The position numbers and the translations under genes were made by a program. Below the pieces are notes generated by a model. The model worked only from the letters and a program-made list of their open reading frames with translations. It made no database searches and was not told where the DNA came from. This document shows positions 26,564-34,455 of a stretch of 64,000 nt of DNA, piece by piece. Source of the DNA: Kitasatospora aureofaciens (GTDB lineage Bacteria; Actinomycetota; Actinomycetes; Streptomycetales; Streptomycetaceae); contig NZ_JPRF03000054.1 of the NCBI RefSeq assembly GCF_001188955.3, forward strand, positions 124,001 to 188,000. Direction: 5' to 3'. Every line of letters starts with the position of its first letter. Within the stretch, counting starts at the first letter, position 1.

Positions 26564-29035
26564 TCAGCCGCGCGCGGCGGCGACGGCGGCGCCCAGCGCC
26601 TCCTTGATCCGCGGCCCGAGACGGGCGAAGCCCAGCTCCTTCATGGCCGCGCGGAGCAGCTCCTCGTCGCTCCGCTCGGTGCCGTCGGTGTCGATCCAGC
26701 GGACGACGGCGAGCAGTTCGTCGCCGGAGTAGGCGGTCACGGGGCGGCCGGGGGTGAAGTCCGGCTTCGCGGGACGGCCGGCGGGCTCCTCGGCCACGGG
26801 CGTCTCAGCGAGGGGCTGTTCGGCGGCGGGCTCCTCGGCTGCAACGGGGGCCTCGGCGGCGGGCTCGGGCTCCGGCTCGGTGGCGGGGGCCTCGACGACG
26901 GCCTTAACCTCGACCTCGACCTCAACTTCAGCCTCGGCGGTCACTGCCTCGACCGGCTCCGCATCCTCGACGACCGGCTCCTCGACAGCGGTCACGGGCT
27001 CCTCCACCGTCACGGCCGGAGCCTCCTCGACGGCTTCCGCGTCGGTCACCGGCTCGACAGCCTCAGCGGCAGGGGCTTCCACCGCGACCTCGGCCTCGAC
27101 GGCCTCCGGCTCGACCTCCGCATCGGCCTCAACCTCGGCGCCGGTCACGGCCTCGACCTCGGCCTCGACCTCGACGGCGGGCTCGGGCTCCGGCTCGGTG
27201 GCGGGGGCCTCGACGACGGCCTCGGGTTCCGCGGCGGGCTCCGCGGCCTCAACCTCGACCTCGACCTCAACTTCAGCCTCGGCGGTCACTGCCTCGACCG
27301 GCTCCGCATCCTCGACGACCGGCTCCTCGACAGCGGCCACGGGCTCCTCCACCGTCACGGCCGGAGCCTCCTCGACGGCTTCCGCGTCGGTCACCGGCTC
27401 GACAGCCTCAGCGGCAGGGGCTTCCACCGCGACCTCGGCCTCGACGGCCTCCGGCTCGACCTCCGCATCGGCCTCAACCTCGGCGCCGGTCACGGCCTCG
27501 ACCTCGGCCTCGACCTCGACGGCGGGCTCCTCGGCCTCGGCCGTTTCGGCCTCAACCGCGACCTCGTCCGCAGCCGCAGCCTCGGCGAGCGCGGCGGTCG
27601 CGGCGGCCACCAGGTCGTCGGCGGCCGGGGAAGGTGCCGGGAGGGACACCACCGCAGCCGGGGCCTCCTCCGTCACCGCCTCCTCCACAACCGACTCGGT
27701 CCCGGCGGAATCGACGCCCGATGCCGACGCCGCCTCAACGACCTCGGCATCGGCCTCAGCCTCAGCGGTTTCCTCGACCGGAGCCGTAACCGAAACCGGC
27801 GTCTCCTCCGTCAGTCCGTCCCACTGCCCGCCCGCCAGCGCCTGACGCGCGGCGGCCTCCGCCTCCGCGTCGGTCAGCTCGGCGTCGGACGCCTCGACAT
27901 CGGTCTCAGCCTCGGCCTCGGCGTCGTCAGCCGTCTCGGCGACCGGCTCCTCGGTGACGGCCTCGACGGCCTCGACGACCGGCTCCTCCGTCAGCCCGTC
28001 CCGCTGCCCGCCCGCCAGCGCCTGACGCGCGGCGGCCTCGGCCTCGACATCGGCGGTCCCGGCGTCCTCGACGACCGGCGCCGCCGCCAGTCCGTCCCGC
28101 TGCCCGGCCACCAGCGCCTGGCGCGCCGCGTACGCGGCTTCGGCGGCGCGGCGGTCGGCCTTCGCCGCGGTGAGTTCGGCGAGCAGGTCGGCGAGGCCGG
28201 CCTCCTCGAGGGTGGCGCGCAGGCCACGGATCGTCGGCAGGCGGTAGAGGGTGCCCTCGTCGGCGGCCAGGCGCTCGACCAGGTCGGCCAGTTCCGCGAA
28301 GGCGAGCCCGTCCAGGTCGTGGTCGGGCAGCAGCCAGGCGAGGCCGCGCAGGCCGGTGTTGATCGGCTCGAAGGCCTGGGCGGTGCGGTCGACGAGGTCA
28401 CCGTCGGCGGGCACGCTCGGGAGGCTGCCGGCAGGGGCGAGGGCGGCCCAGGCGCGGCGCTCGATCTCGGCGGAGGTGAGCGCCTCGTGCAGGTCCTCGC
28501 GGCGGACCTTACGGTCGTGGGCGAGGGCGGTGGCCTGCTTGCGCAGCGAGCGAGCGCGCAGCCAGGAGAGCTTGACGCCGTTCTCGCGGCGCCAGGTGCT
28601 GTCGGCGGTGGCGGCGGCGAGAGCGACGAGGTCGGCGTCGTACGCGGCGGTGCTGAGGGTGGCGGAGGTGCGGTGCACGCGTTGGAGCATCTCGACCAGC
28701 AGCGCGGCCTTGGCGACGGTGTCGGGCTCGTCCAGCTTGGCCTCGGCGGCCAGGGCGGTGACGGCTTCCCAGGTCTGGTGAAGGTCACGGCCGCGAAGTT
28801 CGGCGAGGGCGGTGGAGGCGGCGCGGGCGTCCTCGGGGGTGGCGACGGTGTCGACGGCCGCGTACCAGGCGTGGGTGTCGGCGCTGAGCGTGAAGGCCCC
28901 GAGGTCGGCGTAGCGGCCGAGGTCTTCGCGGAGGTCGGGCTCCGCGGCGGCGTCCTGGGGGTCCTTGACGTCTGCGGCGTCGGCGACGTCCGCCGGGTCG
29001 GCTGCGTCGGCGTTGCGCGAGTGAAGCACTGTCAT
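26564..29035 (-). CDS. large acidic repeat protein of unknown function
   Basis: The 823-residue protein has three parts. Residues 1-310 are helical and charged (for example LRARSLRKQATALAHDRKV, coiled-coil-like). Residues about 310-760 are extremely rich in Glu, Ala and Val and include a near-exact internal duplication of about 110 residues. The last about 60 residues are compact: YSGDELLAVVRWIDTDG, DEELLRAAMKELGF and RIKEALGAAV, a module resembling the C-terminal tail of some actinobacterial helicase-like proteins. No signal peptide or membrane segment is present. ATG 29035 begins after a Pro-rich unlikely extension. The function is unknown. The acidic array resembles a spacer or a protein-interaction platform. 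Confidence 0.75.
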   Translation of the reverse strand: MTVLHSRNADAADPADVADAADVKDPQDAAAEPDLREDLGRYADLGAFTLSADTHAWYAAVDTVATPEDARAASTALAELRGRDLHQTWEAVTALAAEAKLDEPDTVAKAALLVEMLQRVHRTSATLSTAAYDADLVALAAATADSTWRRENGVKLSWLRARSLRKQATALAHDRKVRREDLHEALTSAEIERRAWAALAPAGSLPSVPADGDLVDRTAQAFEPINTGLRGLAWLLPDHDLDGLAFAELADLVERLAADEGTLYRLPTIRGLRATLEEAGLADLLAELTAAKADRRAAEAAYAARQALVAGQRDGLAAAPVVEDAGTADVEAEAAARQALAGGQRDGLTEEPVVEAVEAVTEEPVAETADDAEAEAETDVEASDAELTDAEAEAAARQALAGGQWDGLTEETPVSVTAPVEETAEAEADAEVVEAASASGVDSAGTESVVEEAVTEEAPAAVVSLPAPSPAADDLVAAATAALAEAAAADEVAVEAETAEAEEPAVEVEAEVEAVTGAEVEADAEVEPEAVEAEVAVEAPAAEAVEPVTDAEAVEEAPAVTVEEPVAAVEEPVVEDAEPVEAVTAEAEVEVEVEVEAAEPAAEPEAVVEAPATEPEPEPAVEVEAEVEAVTGAEVEADAEVEPEAVEAEVAVEAPAAEAVEPVTDAEAVEEAPAVTVEEPVTAVEEPVVEDAEPVEAVTAEAEVEVEVEVKAVVEAPATEPEPEPAAEAPVAAEEPAAEQPLAETPVAEEPAGRPAKPDFTPGRPVTAYSGDELLAVVRWIDTDGTERSDEELLRAAMKELGFARLGPRIKEALGAAVAAARG
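26858..27530 (-). repeat. tandem duplication of about 320-345 bp inside the acidic repeat gene
   Basis: The segment starting GGCGGGCTCGGGCTCCGG at 26858 recurs from 27176. The offset is 318 bases at the start and 345 near the end (CGGCGCCGGTCACGG at 27136 and 27481), because the second copy has a 27-base insertion. The near identity suggests recent unequal crossing-over or slippage. Confidence 0.85.
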
Positions 29036-29241
29036 GTGAGGTCCGGTTCTGGGCGACGACGGCGGGGCTGGCGGCGAGGGGGCGGCGGACCGGTTGCGCG
29101 GGGTTGCCCCGGGGGCGGGGCACGGGGGCGCGCGGTCGGGCTGCCGGTTGTGGAGGCCCAGAATACGGGTGCCCGTTCGAGCCTTGCACGCACCCACCGC
29201 CGGAAGGGCCGGTGTCGTATGCCATACCGCCCGCCTGGCCG

Positions 29242-30873
29242 CTACCCGGGAGGTCCGCCCGGGTGGTCCGGCGCTGGTCCGTACGGGTGGCCGGACGGAC
29301 CGCCGGGCCGCTCGCCGGGCTGGTCACCAGGGCGCTCCGCCCGCGGTGGGCGTGGGCGCCGCCGCAGCCGGTCCAGCGGGACGTCACGGACGCCGCGAGC
29401 CTGGCGGCCGAGCGGCGGACGGAAGCCGGCCCGGCCGAGGGTGGGCAGGTCGACCGGCGCGAGGTACTCGTGGAGCGCCGTGCGGTTCCACCACGCGCCG
29501 GTTTCCCGTAGTTCGCGCCATCCGGTGAACCGGTAGAGGTAGAGGGTCGCCCGGACGTGGGTCGGTGGGGCGTCGGGGAAGGGGTTGTGGCGCAGCAGCC
29601 GCAGGGTCGCCCGGTCGCCGGTCAGCAAGCGGGCGACAAAGGGCAGGAACCAGGGGCGGGCGTAGGCCGGGGAGATGCCGGCGAACCACATCAGCCAGTC
29701 CAGCCGCAGGTGGTAGGGGGCGTACTGGCGCGGGAGGCGGCGCACGTCGCCGGGTTTGCCCTTGAAGCCGTACTCGCGCCAGACGGTGTGCGGGGTGAGG
29801 ACGGCCTCGTCGGTGCCCTCGACCACGACCTCCTGCCGGAGGCGGTTTACGCTGCCGAAGGCGCCGTAGGTGTTGACGAGGTGCAGCCGGTTGAAGGAGC
29901 GGTTCATCACCTGGCCGCGCGAGAGCATGTTCCGCACCGGCCAGTAGCTGAGCACCAGGACGGCGGCGGTCACGGCGGTCACCAGTACCTGGTACCAGAC
30001 GGGGGCTCCGGGGAAGTCGTGGGCGTGGCGGGGCAGTCCGAGGCGGCCCGGTTCGACGGCGGCGAGGGCGAGGACGACGGTCAGCCAGTTGAGCCAGGCG
30101 AAGTTGCCGGACGCGATCAGCCAGAGCTGGGTGGCGACGACGGCGCAGGCCGCGTAGGTCGCGACCGGTTGCGGGAGCAGCAGGCCGATCGGGACGACGA
30201 GTTGGACGAAGTGGTTGGCCGCCACCTCGACCCGGTGCAGGGGATCGGGCAGGTGGTGGAAGAACCAGCTGAGCGGTCCGGGCATGGGCTGGGTCTCGTG
30301 GTGGTAGCGCAGGCAGGTCAGGTCGCGCCAGCAGCTGTCGCCGCGGAGTTTGATCAGTCCGGCGCCGAACTCGACCCGGAAGACCAGCCAGCGCATCAGC
30401 CAGAGCACGGGGGTGGGCGGCGCGGTGTCGGCGTTGCCGAGGAAGACGGCCAGGGAGCCCGCTTCGAGCAGCAGCGACTCCCAGCCGAAGGAGTACCAGG
30501 TCTGCCCGACGTTGACGATGGAGAGGTAGAGGAGCCAGAGCGCCGCCCAGAGCAGGATCGAGGCCCAGAGCGGGACGGCGTCGCCGAGCCCGGCCGCGAC
30601 GGCGGCGGACAGCGCGGCGCCGCTCCAGGCGACGGCGGCGAAGAAGCGGTCGCTGTAGTGGAGGTGGAAGAGCCCGGGCGACCGACGGAAGGGGACCCGG
30701 GCGGTGAAGCGGGGCACCGGCAGCATGCCGTCGGTGCCGATGAGCGCCCGGAACTGCGCGGCGGCGGCGACGAATCCGATCAGGTAGAGGCCGGCGAGCA
30801 GGCGTTGGACGAGCAGTCGGCTCAGCCAGTAGTCGGGGGCGGCGAACCAGTCCATCCAGTCCATGCGGCCCAT
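29242..30873 (-). CDS. lipase maturation factor family membrane protein
   Basis: The roughly 543-residue protein has eight or more membrane helices and matches the LMF1/LMF2 family, which in vertebrates helps fold lipases in the ER. Visible family stretches are YDxW-like APDYWLSRLLVQRLLAGLYL, GQTWYSFGWESLLLEAG (about residue 125), LMRWLVFRVEFGAGLIKLRG, CWRDLTCLRYHHETQPMPG and NTYGAFGSVNRLRQEV. It ends with the soluble YGFKGKPGDVRRLPRQYAPY and RLDWLMWFA block. Bacterial homologues have no known function. Start choice is uncertain: ATG 30873 or GTG 30882, both without a strong ribosome site. The last about 50 residues are Arg/Pro-rich. Confidence 0.85.
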   Translation of the reverse strand: MGRMDWMDWFAAPDYWLSRLLVQRLLAGLYLIGFVAAAAQFRALIGTDGMLPVPRFTARVPFRRSPGLFHLHYSDRFFAAVAWSGAALSAAVAAGLGDAVPLWASILLWAALWLLYLSIVNVGQTWYSFGWESLLLEAGSLAVFLGNADTAPPTPVLWLMRWLVFRVEFGAGLIKLRGDSCWRDLTCLRYHHETQPMPGPLSWFFHHLPDPLHRVEVAANHFVQLVVPIGLLLPQPVATYAACAVVATQLWLIASGNFAWLNWLTVVLALAAVEPGRLGLPRHAHDFPGAPVWYQVLVTAVTAAVLVLSYWPVRNMLSRGQVMNRSFNRLHLVNTYGAFGSVNRLRQEVVVEGTDEAVLTPHTVWREYGFKGKPGDVRRLPRQYAPYHLRLDWLMWFAGISPAYARPWFLPFVARLLTGDRATLRLLRHNPFPDAPPTHVRATLYLYRFTGWRELRETGAWWNRTALHEYLAPVDLPTLGRAGFRPPLGRQARGVRDVPLDRLRRRPRPPRAERPGDQPGERPGGPSGHPYGPAPDHPGGPPG

Positions 30874-31020
30874 GCCTACCACCGGCGGCCCGCCGCGGGG
30901 TCCGGCAGGGGCGGGGGCGGCGGACGGTTCACCCGCTCGGCCGGAGCAGCGGGGCGCCCGAAGCAGCGGGCAGCCGGAGCAGCGGGTGAACTGCCGTGAG
31001 CCGCTGGCCCCGAACGGCAG

Positions 31021-31065
31021 CGTGGCGGGGAGCCTCTCCTCGGGGGTGAGAGGCGCCCCGCCACG
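31021..31065 (-). terminator. 18-bp stem hairpin downstream of the GAF-PAS gene
   Basis: CGTGGCGGGGAGCCTCTC (31021-31038) pairs with 31048-31065 with one mismatch and a 9-base loop. It lies 79 bases beyond the minus-strand stop at 31144, and before the start of the next gene on that strand. Confidence 0.75.
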
Positions 31066-31143
31066 GTGGTGGACGGTACGGATGGTGCGGAGGGCTGGTG
31101 CGGCCGCGGGCCGCGCTGCCGCGCACGGGCGACGGTCGGCCGC

Positions 31144-32241
31144 TCAGCTCGGCAGGACGAGTCCGGACCCACCGGCGGCACCCGGTCGAGCGGTCGGCGT
31201 GACGGCGCCGTTCTGCTGGAGCCGGTCGACCAGCAGTGCGGCCAGCGTGCCGAGTTCCTCCTCGGTGCGGGACTGGGCGGTGACGTCCATGCCGACGGTG
31301 AGGACGCCGTTGACCTGGCCGGTGCGCGCCACCCGCAGCGGGGTGCAGGTGAAGCTGAAGATCTGCTGGATGCGCTGTACCTCGGGGCGGCCGGACTGGA
31401 TCCGGACGTCGTTGAGGACGGTGGCGCGACCGGTGTGGTACGCCTCCGAGACGGCCTGCTGGAGGCCGGCCGCGCCGAGCTGCGGGTAGGCCGTGCCGAT
31501 CGATCCGTACGCCACCGGGGGGCCGAAGGTGTCGGCGTGCTGGGCGTTCGCGTAGCGGATCTCCTGGCCGGGGCCGTCGGTCAGCATGATGGGGAACGGG
31601 GAGCCGTCGAAGGCCGCGAACATCTCCTGCTGCTGGGCGAGCAGGTTGTCGCGCAGCCGGATCTCGGACAGCAGCGCCTCGGCGAGGTGCTGGATGTCGC
31701 GCAGGCGCTCGCGCCCCCACTGCCGGGGTTCCCGGTCGAGGACGCAGACGGTGCCGATGACGGTGTTGGTGTCGTCGACGAGCGGGGCTCCGAGGTAGGC
31801 CCGGACGCCCAGTTCGTCCACGACGGGGTTCCCGGCGAACCGGGGGTAGGCGAGGATGTCGTCCAGTGCGAGGGGCGAGCGCTGGGCGACCACGTGCGGG
31901 CAGAAGCCGTGGCTCATCGGCATCTGCCGGGTGGGAAGGTCGAAGGCGATGCCCCGATCCGCCCACGACGCGCCTTCTTCGGCCGCGACTTCGGCGGTGT
32001 TTGGCGGGATGTAGAGCCCCCGGAACATCTGGCGCTCGTCGTTGATGAAGTTGACCATCGCGATGGGAGCGCGGGTGATGCTGGCTGCCAGGTGGGCGAA
32101 GCGGTCGAAGGCCTCGTCCGCGGAGGGTTCGTTGAGACCCAGGCTGCGCAGCCTGCGGGTCCGCTCGGACTCCCCGGCAGCACCCGGGAACTGGCCTTGA
32201 GTGCTCATCACATCAGTCATGGCGCACATGTAATCAGACAT
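31144..32241 (-). CDS. GAF-PAS sensor protein without output domain
   Basis: This protein of about 365 residues has an N-terminal GAF domain (about 25-195: RAPIAMVNFINDERQMFRGL, SHGFCPHVVAQRSPLALDD, YLGAPLVDDTNTVIGTVCVL). A PAS domain follows (about 205-335: AAFDGSPFPIMLTDGPG, CTPLRVARTGQVNGVLTVG). There is no kinase, cyclase, phosphatase or DNA-binding domain, so it must signal through a partner. Cys residues in the GAF part (GFCPH) could bind a cofactor, which is only a possibility. Several in-frame ATGs (32241, 32229, 32220, 32208) are available with no decisive ribosome site. It is divergent from the acyl-CoA dehydrogenase gene. Confidence 0.82.
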   Translation of the reverse strand: MSDYMCAMTDVMSTQGQFPGAAGESERTRRLRSLGLNEPSADEAFDRFAHLAASITRAPIAMVNFINDERQMFRGLYIPPNTAEVAAEEGASWADRGIAFDLPTRQMPMSHGFCPHVVAQRSPLALDDILAYPRFAGNPVVDELGVRAYLGAPLVDDTNTVIGTVCVLDREPRQWGRERLRDIQHLAEALLSEIRLRDNLLAQQQEMFAAFDGSPFPIMLTDGPGQEIRYANAQHADTFGPPVAYGSIGTAYPQLGAAGLQQAVSEAYHTGRATVLNDVRIQSGRPEVQRIQQIFSFTCTPLRVARTGQVNGVLTVGMDVTAQSRTEEELGTLAALLVDRLQQNGAVTPTARPGAAGGSGLVLPS

Positions 32242-32647
32242 CCGGGCGTCGCGGTGCTACCGGGACCGATCGTCTTCCTTGCTGATGAACAGTCAAAGCG
32301 GCATGTGAGCGACCCCGTGGTGGGCGCAGAAGCGGGGCAAGGTCAATCCCCACCCGGCACGCCCGCAAAACCAGTCGCCGGCGTGACGGGCCGAATTCCG
32401 CCAATCCAAGATCGACTATGTGTGGAGCCCATGTACACATATGACAATGAGCCCTGCCGAAGACACGGACGGTAGTTTCCCTGCCCCACGGGAGACCCGA
32501 TCCAAGGTCCGCATGCACCGATGGCTTCGACGCGATCGGCACCGCCACACCTCCACACCCCCACCCTCATCTCGCAGGGGGCGCGGCCGGAGCGGCATCT
32601 ACGGCGTGAACGGAGGCACGACACCCACCGGAACGAGAGGACCCAGC
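32242..32647. promoter_or_regulatory. divergent intergenic region, GAF-PAS versus acyl-CoA dehydrogenase
   Basis: These 406 bases separate two divergent starts and should hold both promoters. An A/T-richer patch around 32410-32450 (ATGTACACATATGACAATG) stands out from the G/C background and is the best promoter candidate. No gene with acceptable coding character is seen. Confidence 0.4.
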
Positions 32648-34030
32648 ATGGCGATGGACTACTTCACCGACGAGCGACACGAGAGCCTCCGAGCGGAGGT
32701 CCGTGAGTTCGCGGAGAAGGAGGTACGTCCTCAGGTGGCCAGAATGGAGGCCGACCGGGAGATCGAGTTCGAGCTCTCGCGGGAGATCGCCCGCCGGGGC
32801 TGGATCGGTGTCACGATCCCGCGCGAGTTCGGCGGTCTGGGCCTGGGACACCTCGCCAAGACGATCATCGTGGAGGAGCTGGCCCGCGTCAGCGGCGCGA
32901 TGGGCGCGATGGCGCAGGCCTCACAGCTCGGTGTCGCCAAGGTCATCCACTTCGGCTCCGACGCCCAACGGCGCGCCTGGCTGCCGAAGTTCGCGTCCGG
33001 CGAGTGCTTGCCGACGATCGCGGTCACCGAGCCGGAGTCCGGCGGCCACGTGCTCGGCATGGCCGGCACCGCCCGCCGCGAGGGCGACGAGTACGTGCTC
33101 AACGGCCGCAAGGTGTTCGTCGGCAACTCGCACATCGGCGACGTCCACGGGGTGGTCTTCCGCACCGACCGGGGCAGCAAGGGCCTGTCCGCCTTCCTCG
33201 TCGAGAGCGACCGGCCCGGCTTCCGCACCGGCGCGGTCGGCACCCAGGGCGGCCTCCACGGCTTCAGCTTCGGCGAGCTCGTCTTCGAGGACTGCCGGAT
33301 CCCGGTCGGCAACCGGCTCGCCGAGGAGGGCCAGGGCCTCGACGTCGCGTACTCCTCCTCCACCCTGTACGGCCGGCTCAACCTCGGCGCCGTCGCGCTC
33401 GGCATCCACGTCGCCGTGGTGGAGGACACCGTGCGCTACGCGGAGGAGCGGGTGCTCTACGGCAAGCCGATCGGCCAGCTGAACAGCATCGCGCTCAAGC
33501 TCGGCGAGATGCAGTCCCGGCTGATGACCGCCAAGTTGGCCGCGTACCACGCCTCGCACCTGCTCGACCGCGGCAAGGCCTGCGACGCCGAGCTGATGAA
33601 CGCCAAGCTCATCAACACCGAGTACGCGATGGACTCGGCGCGCCAGGCGATGGAGATCTTCGCCGCGCGCGGCACCCAGGAGGAGCACAACATCATCCGC
33701 TACCTGCGGGACGCCACCCACATCTACGCCCCGGCCGGCACCTCGGACGTGCAGAAGCTGCGGCTCGGACAGGTGGCGGCGGGCACGTACGGCAAGCAGT
33801 GGTCGGACGAGCTGTCCGACCTGACGAGCTGGGCGTGGACCGAGCTGAACCAGCTGGAGTCCGGGGCCGCCGCGGCGTCCACGGTCTCCACGGGCTTCGC
33901 GGGCTCCGTGGCTCCTGCGGCCTCCGCGGGGTCTGCGGCGTCCGCGGCCTCCGCGGCCTCCGCGGCCTCCGCGGTGGACGGCCGGTACCGGCGGTACGGC
34001 CGGGTCGTGCCGCTCTCCGCGGCGAGCTGA
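32648..34030 (+). CDS. acyl-CoA dehydrogenase with low-complexity tail
   Basis: This 460-residue flavoenzyme oxidises acyl-CoA at the alpha-beta bond. Domain order is the usual helical N-terminus, the beta domain (TIAVTEPESGGHVLGM) and the C-terminal four-helix bundle (YAEERVLYGKPIGQLNSIAL, IRYLRDATHIYAPAGTSDVQ). The catalytic Glu position is not certain from reading alone. The enzyme core ends near residue 400. About 60 further residues are Ala/Ser/Val-rich, encoded by GCGGCCTCC nonamers near 33940-33975. ATG 32648 has a GAGAGGA site. It stands alone, and a strong hairpin follows at 34113. Confidence 0.9.
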   Translation: MAMDYFTDERHESLRAEVREFAEKEVRPQVARMEADREIEFELSREIARRGWIGVTIPREFGGLGLGHLAKTIIVEELARVSGAMGAMAQASQLGVAKVIHFGSDAQRRAWLPKFASGECLPTIAVTEPESGGHVLGMAGTARREGDEYVLNGRKVFVGNSHIGDVHGVVFRTDRGSKGLSAFLVESDRPGFRTGAVGTQGGLHGFSFGELVFEDCRIPVGNRLAEEGQGLDVAYSSSTLYGRLNLGAVALGIHVAVVEDTVRYAEERVLYGKPIGQLNSIALKLGEMQSRLMTAKLAAYHASHLLDRGKACDAELMNAKLINTEYAMDSARQAMEIFAARGTQEEHNIIRYLRDATHIYAPAGTSDVQKLRLGQVAAGTYGKQWSDELSDLTSWAWTELNQLESGAAAASTVSTGFAGSVAPAASAGSAASAASAASAASAVDGRYRRYGRVVPLSAAS

Positions 34031-34112
34031 TCCGGCGGAGGAACCACCGCCCGGGCGGTGGCGAACCTTCGGCACAGCGACGGTCCGACCTGGATGGTTT
34101 GACCTGTTCCTG

Positions 34113-34153
34113 ACGGCTCCCGGAGAGGCCTGCCCGGCCTCCCCGGGAGCCGT
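34113..34153 (+). terminator. 18-bp stem hairpin after the acyl-CoA dehydrogenase
   Basis: ACGGCTCCCGGAGAGGCC (34113-34130) pairs with 34136-34153 around TGCCC, with one mismatch. It is placed 83 bases after the stop at 34030. Confidence 0.75.
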
Positions 34154-34455
34154 TCGCGCTTCACGGCACCTGTACTGAGCTGCGGCGTTCCGTTGGCGAA
34201 CACTCCGGTCGGAACCGGTCGGCGGTGCCATCACCCGTTCACATATCGTCAGTTGATGTTGCGATGAGGCCACCTGGGACTGATAGGTTTCCTGCCGTCG
34301 GCGGCCGTGCTGCACCCCGCGCGGACGGTGACACCGCGTCACCCCGTCCGGCGACCCCGGCCTCGGCGCCCTGAAACCCGGTCCGGTCCGCTCGGGCCGA
34401 TCCGCCGTTCGGCCCGAGTCCCGGCCTGCAACTCGGCCCTGCAACAAGGAATCAG
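34154..34455 (+). promoter_or_regulatory. probable promoter region of the conservon
   Basis: This is a gene-free stretch of 302 bases before cvnA. An A/T-richer patch at about 34240-34292 contains TTGATG and TTGCGA with GATAGG downstream at roughly sigma-70 spacing. No operator-like palindrome stands out, and the leader after it is about 160 bases. Confidence 0.35.

Noticed and set aside
26754..27845. A plus-strand Ser/Thr/Ala-repeat frame resembling a surface mucin
   Set aside because: It is the exact complement of the Glu/Ala/Val repeat of the minus-strand gene, and it lacks a signal peptide and start context.
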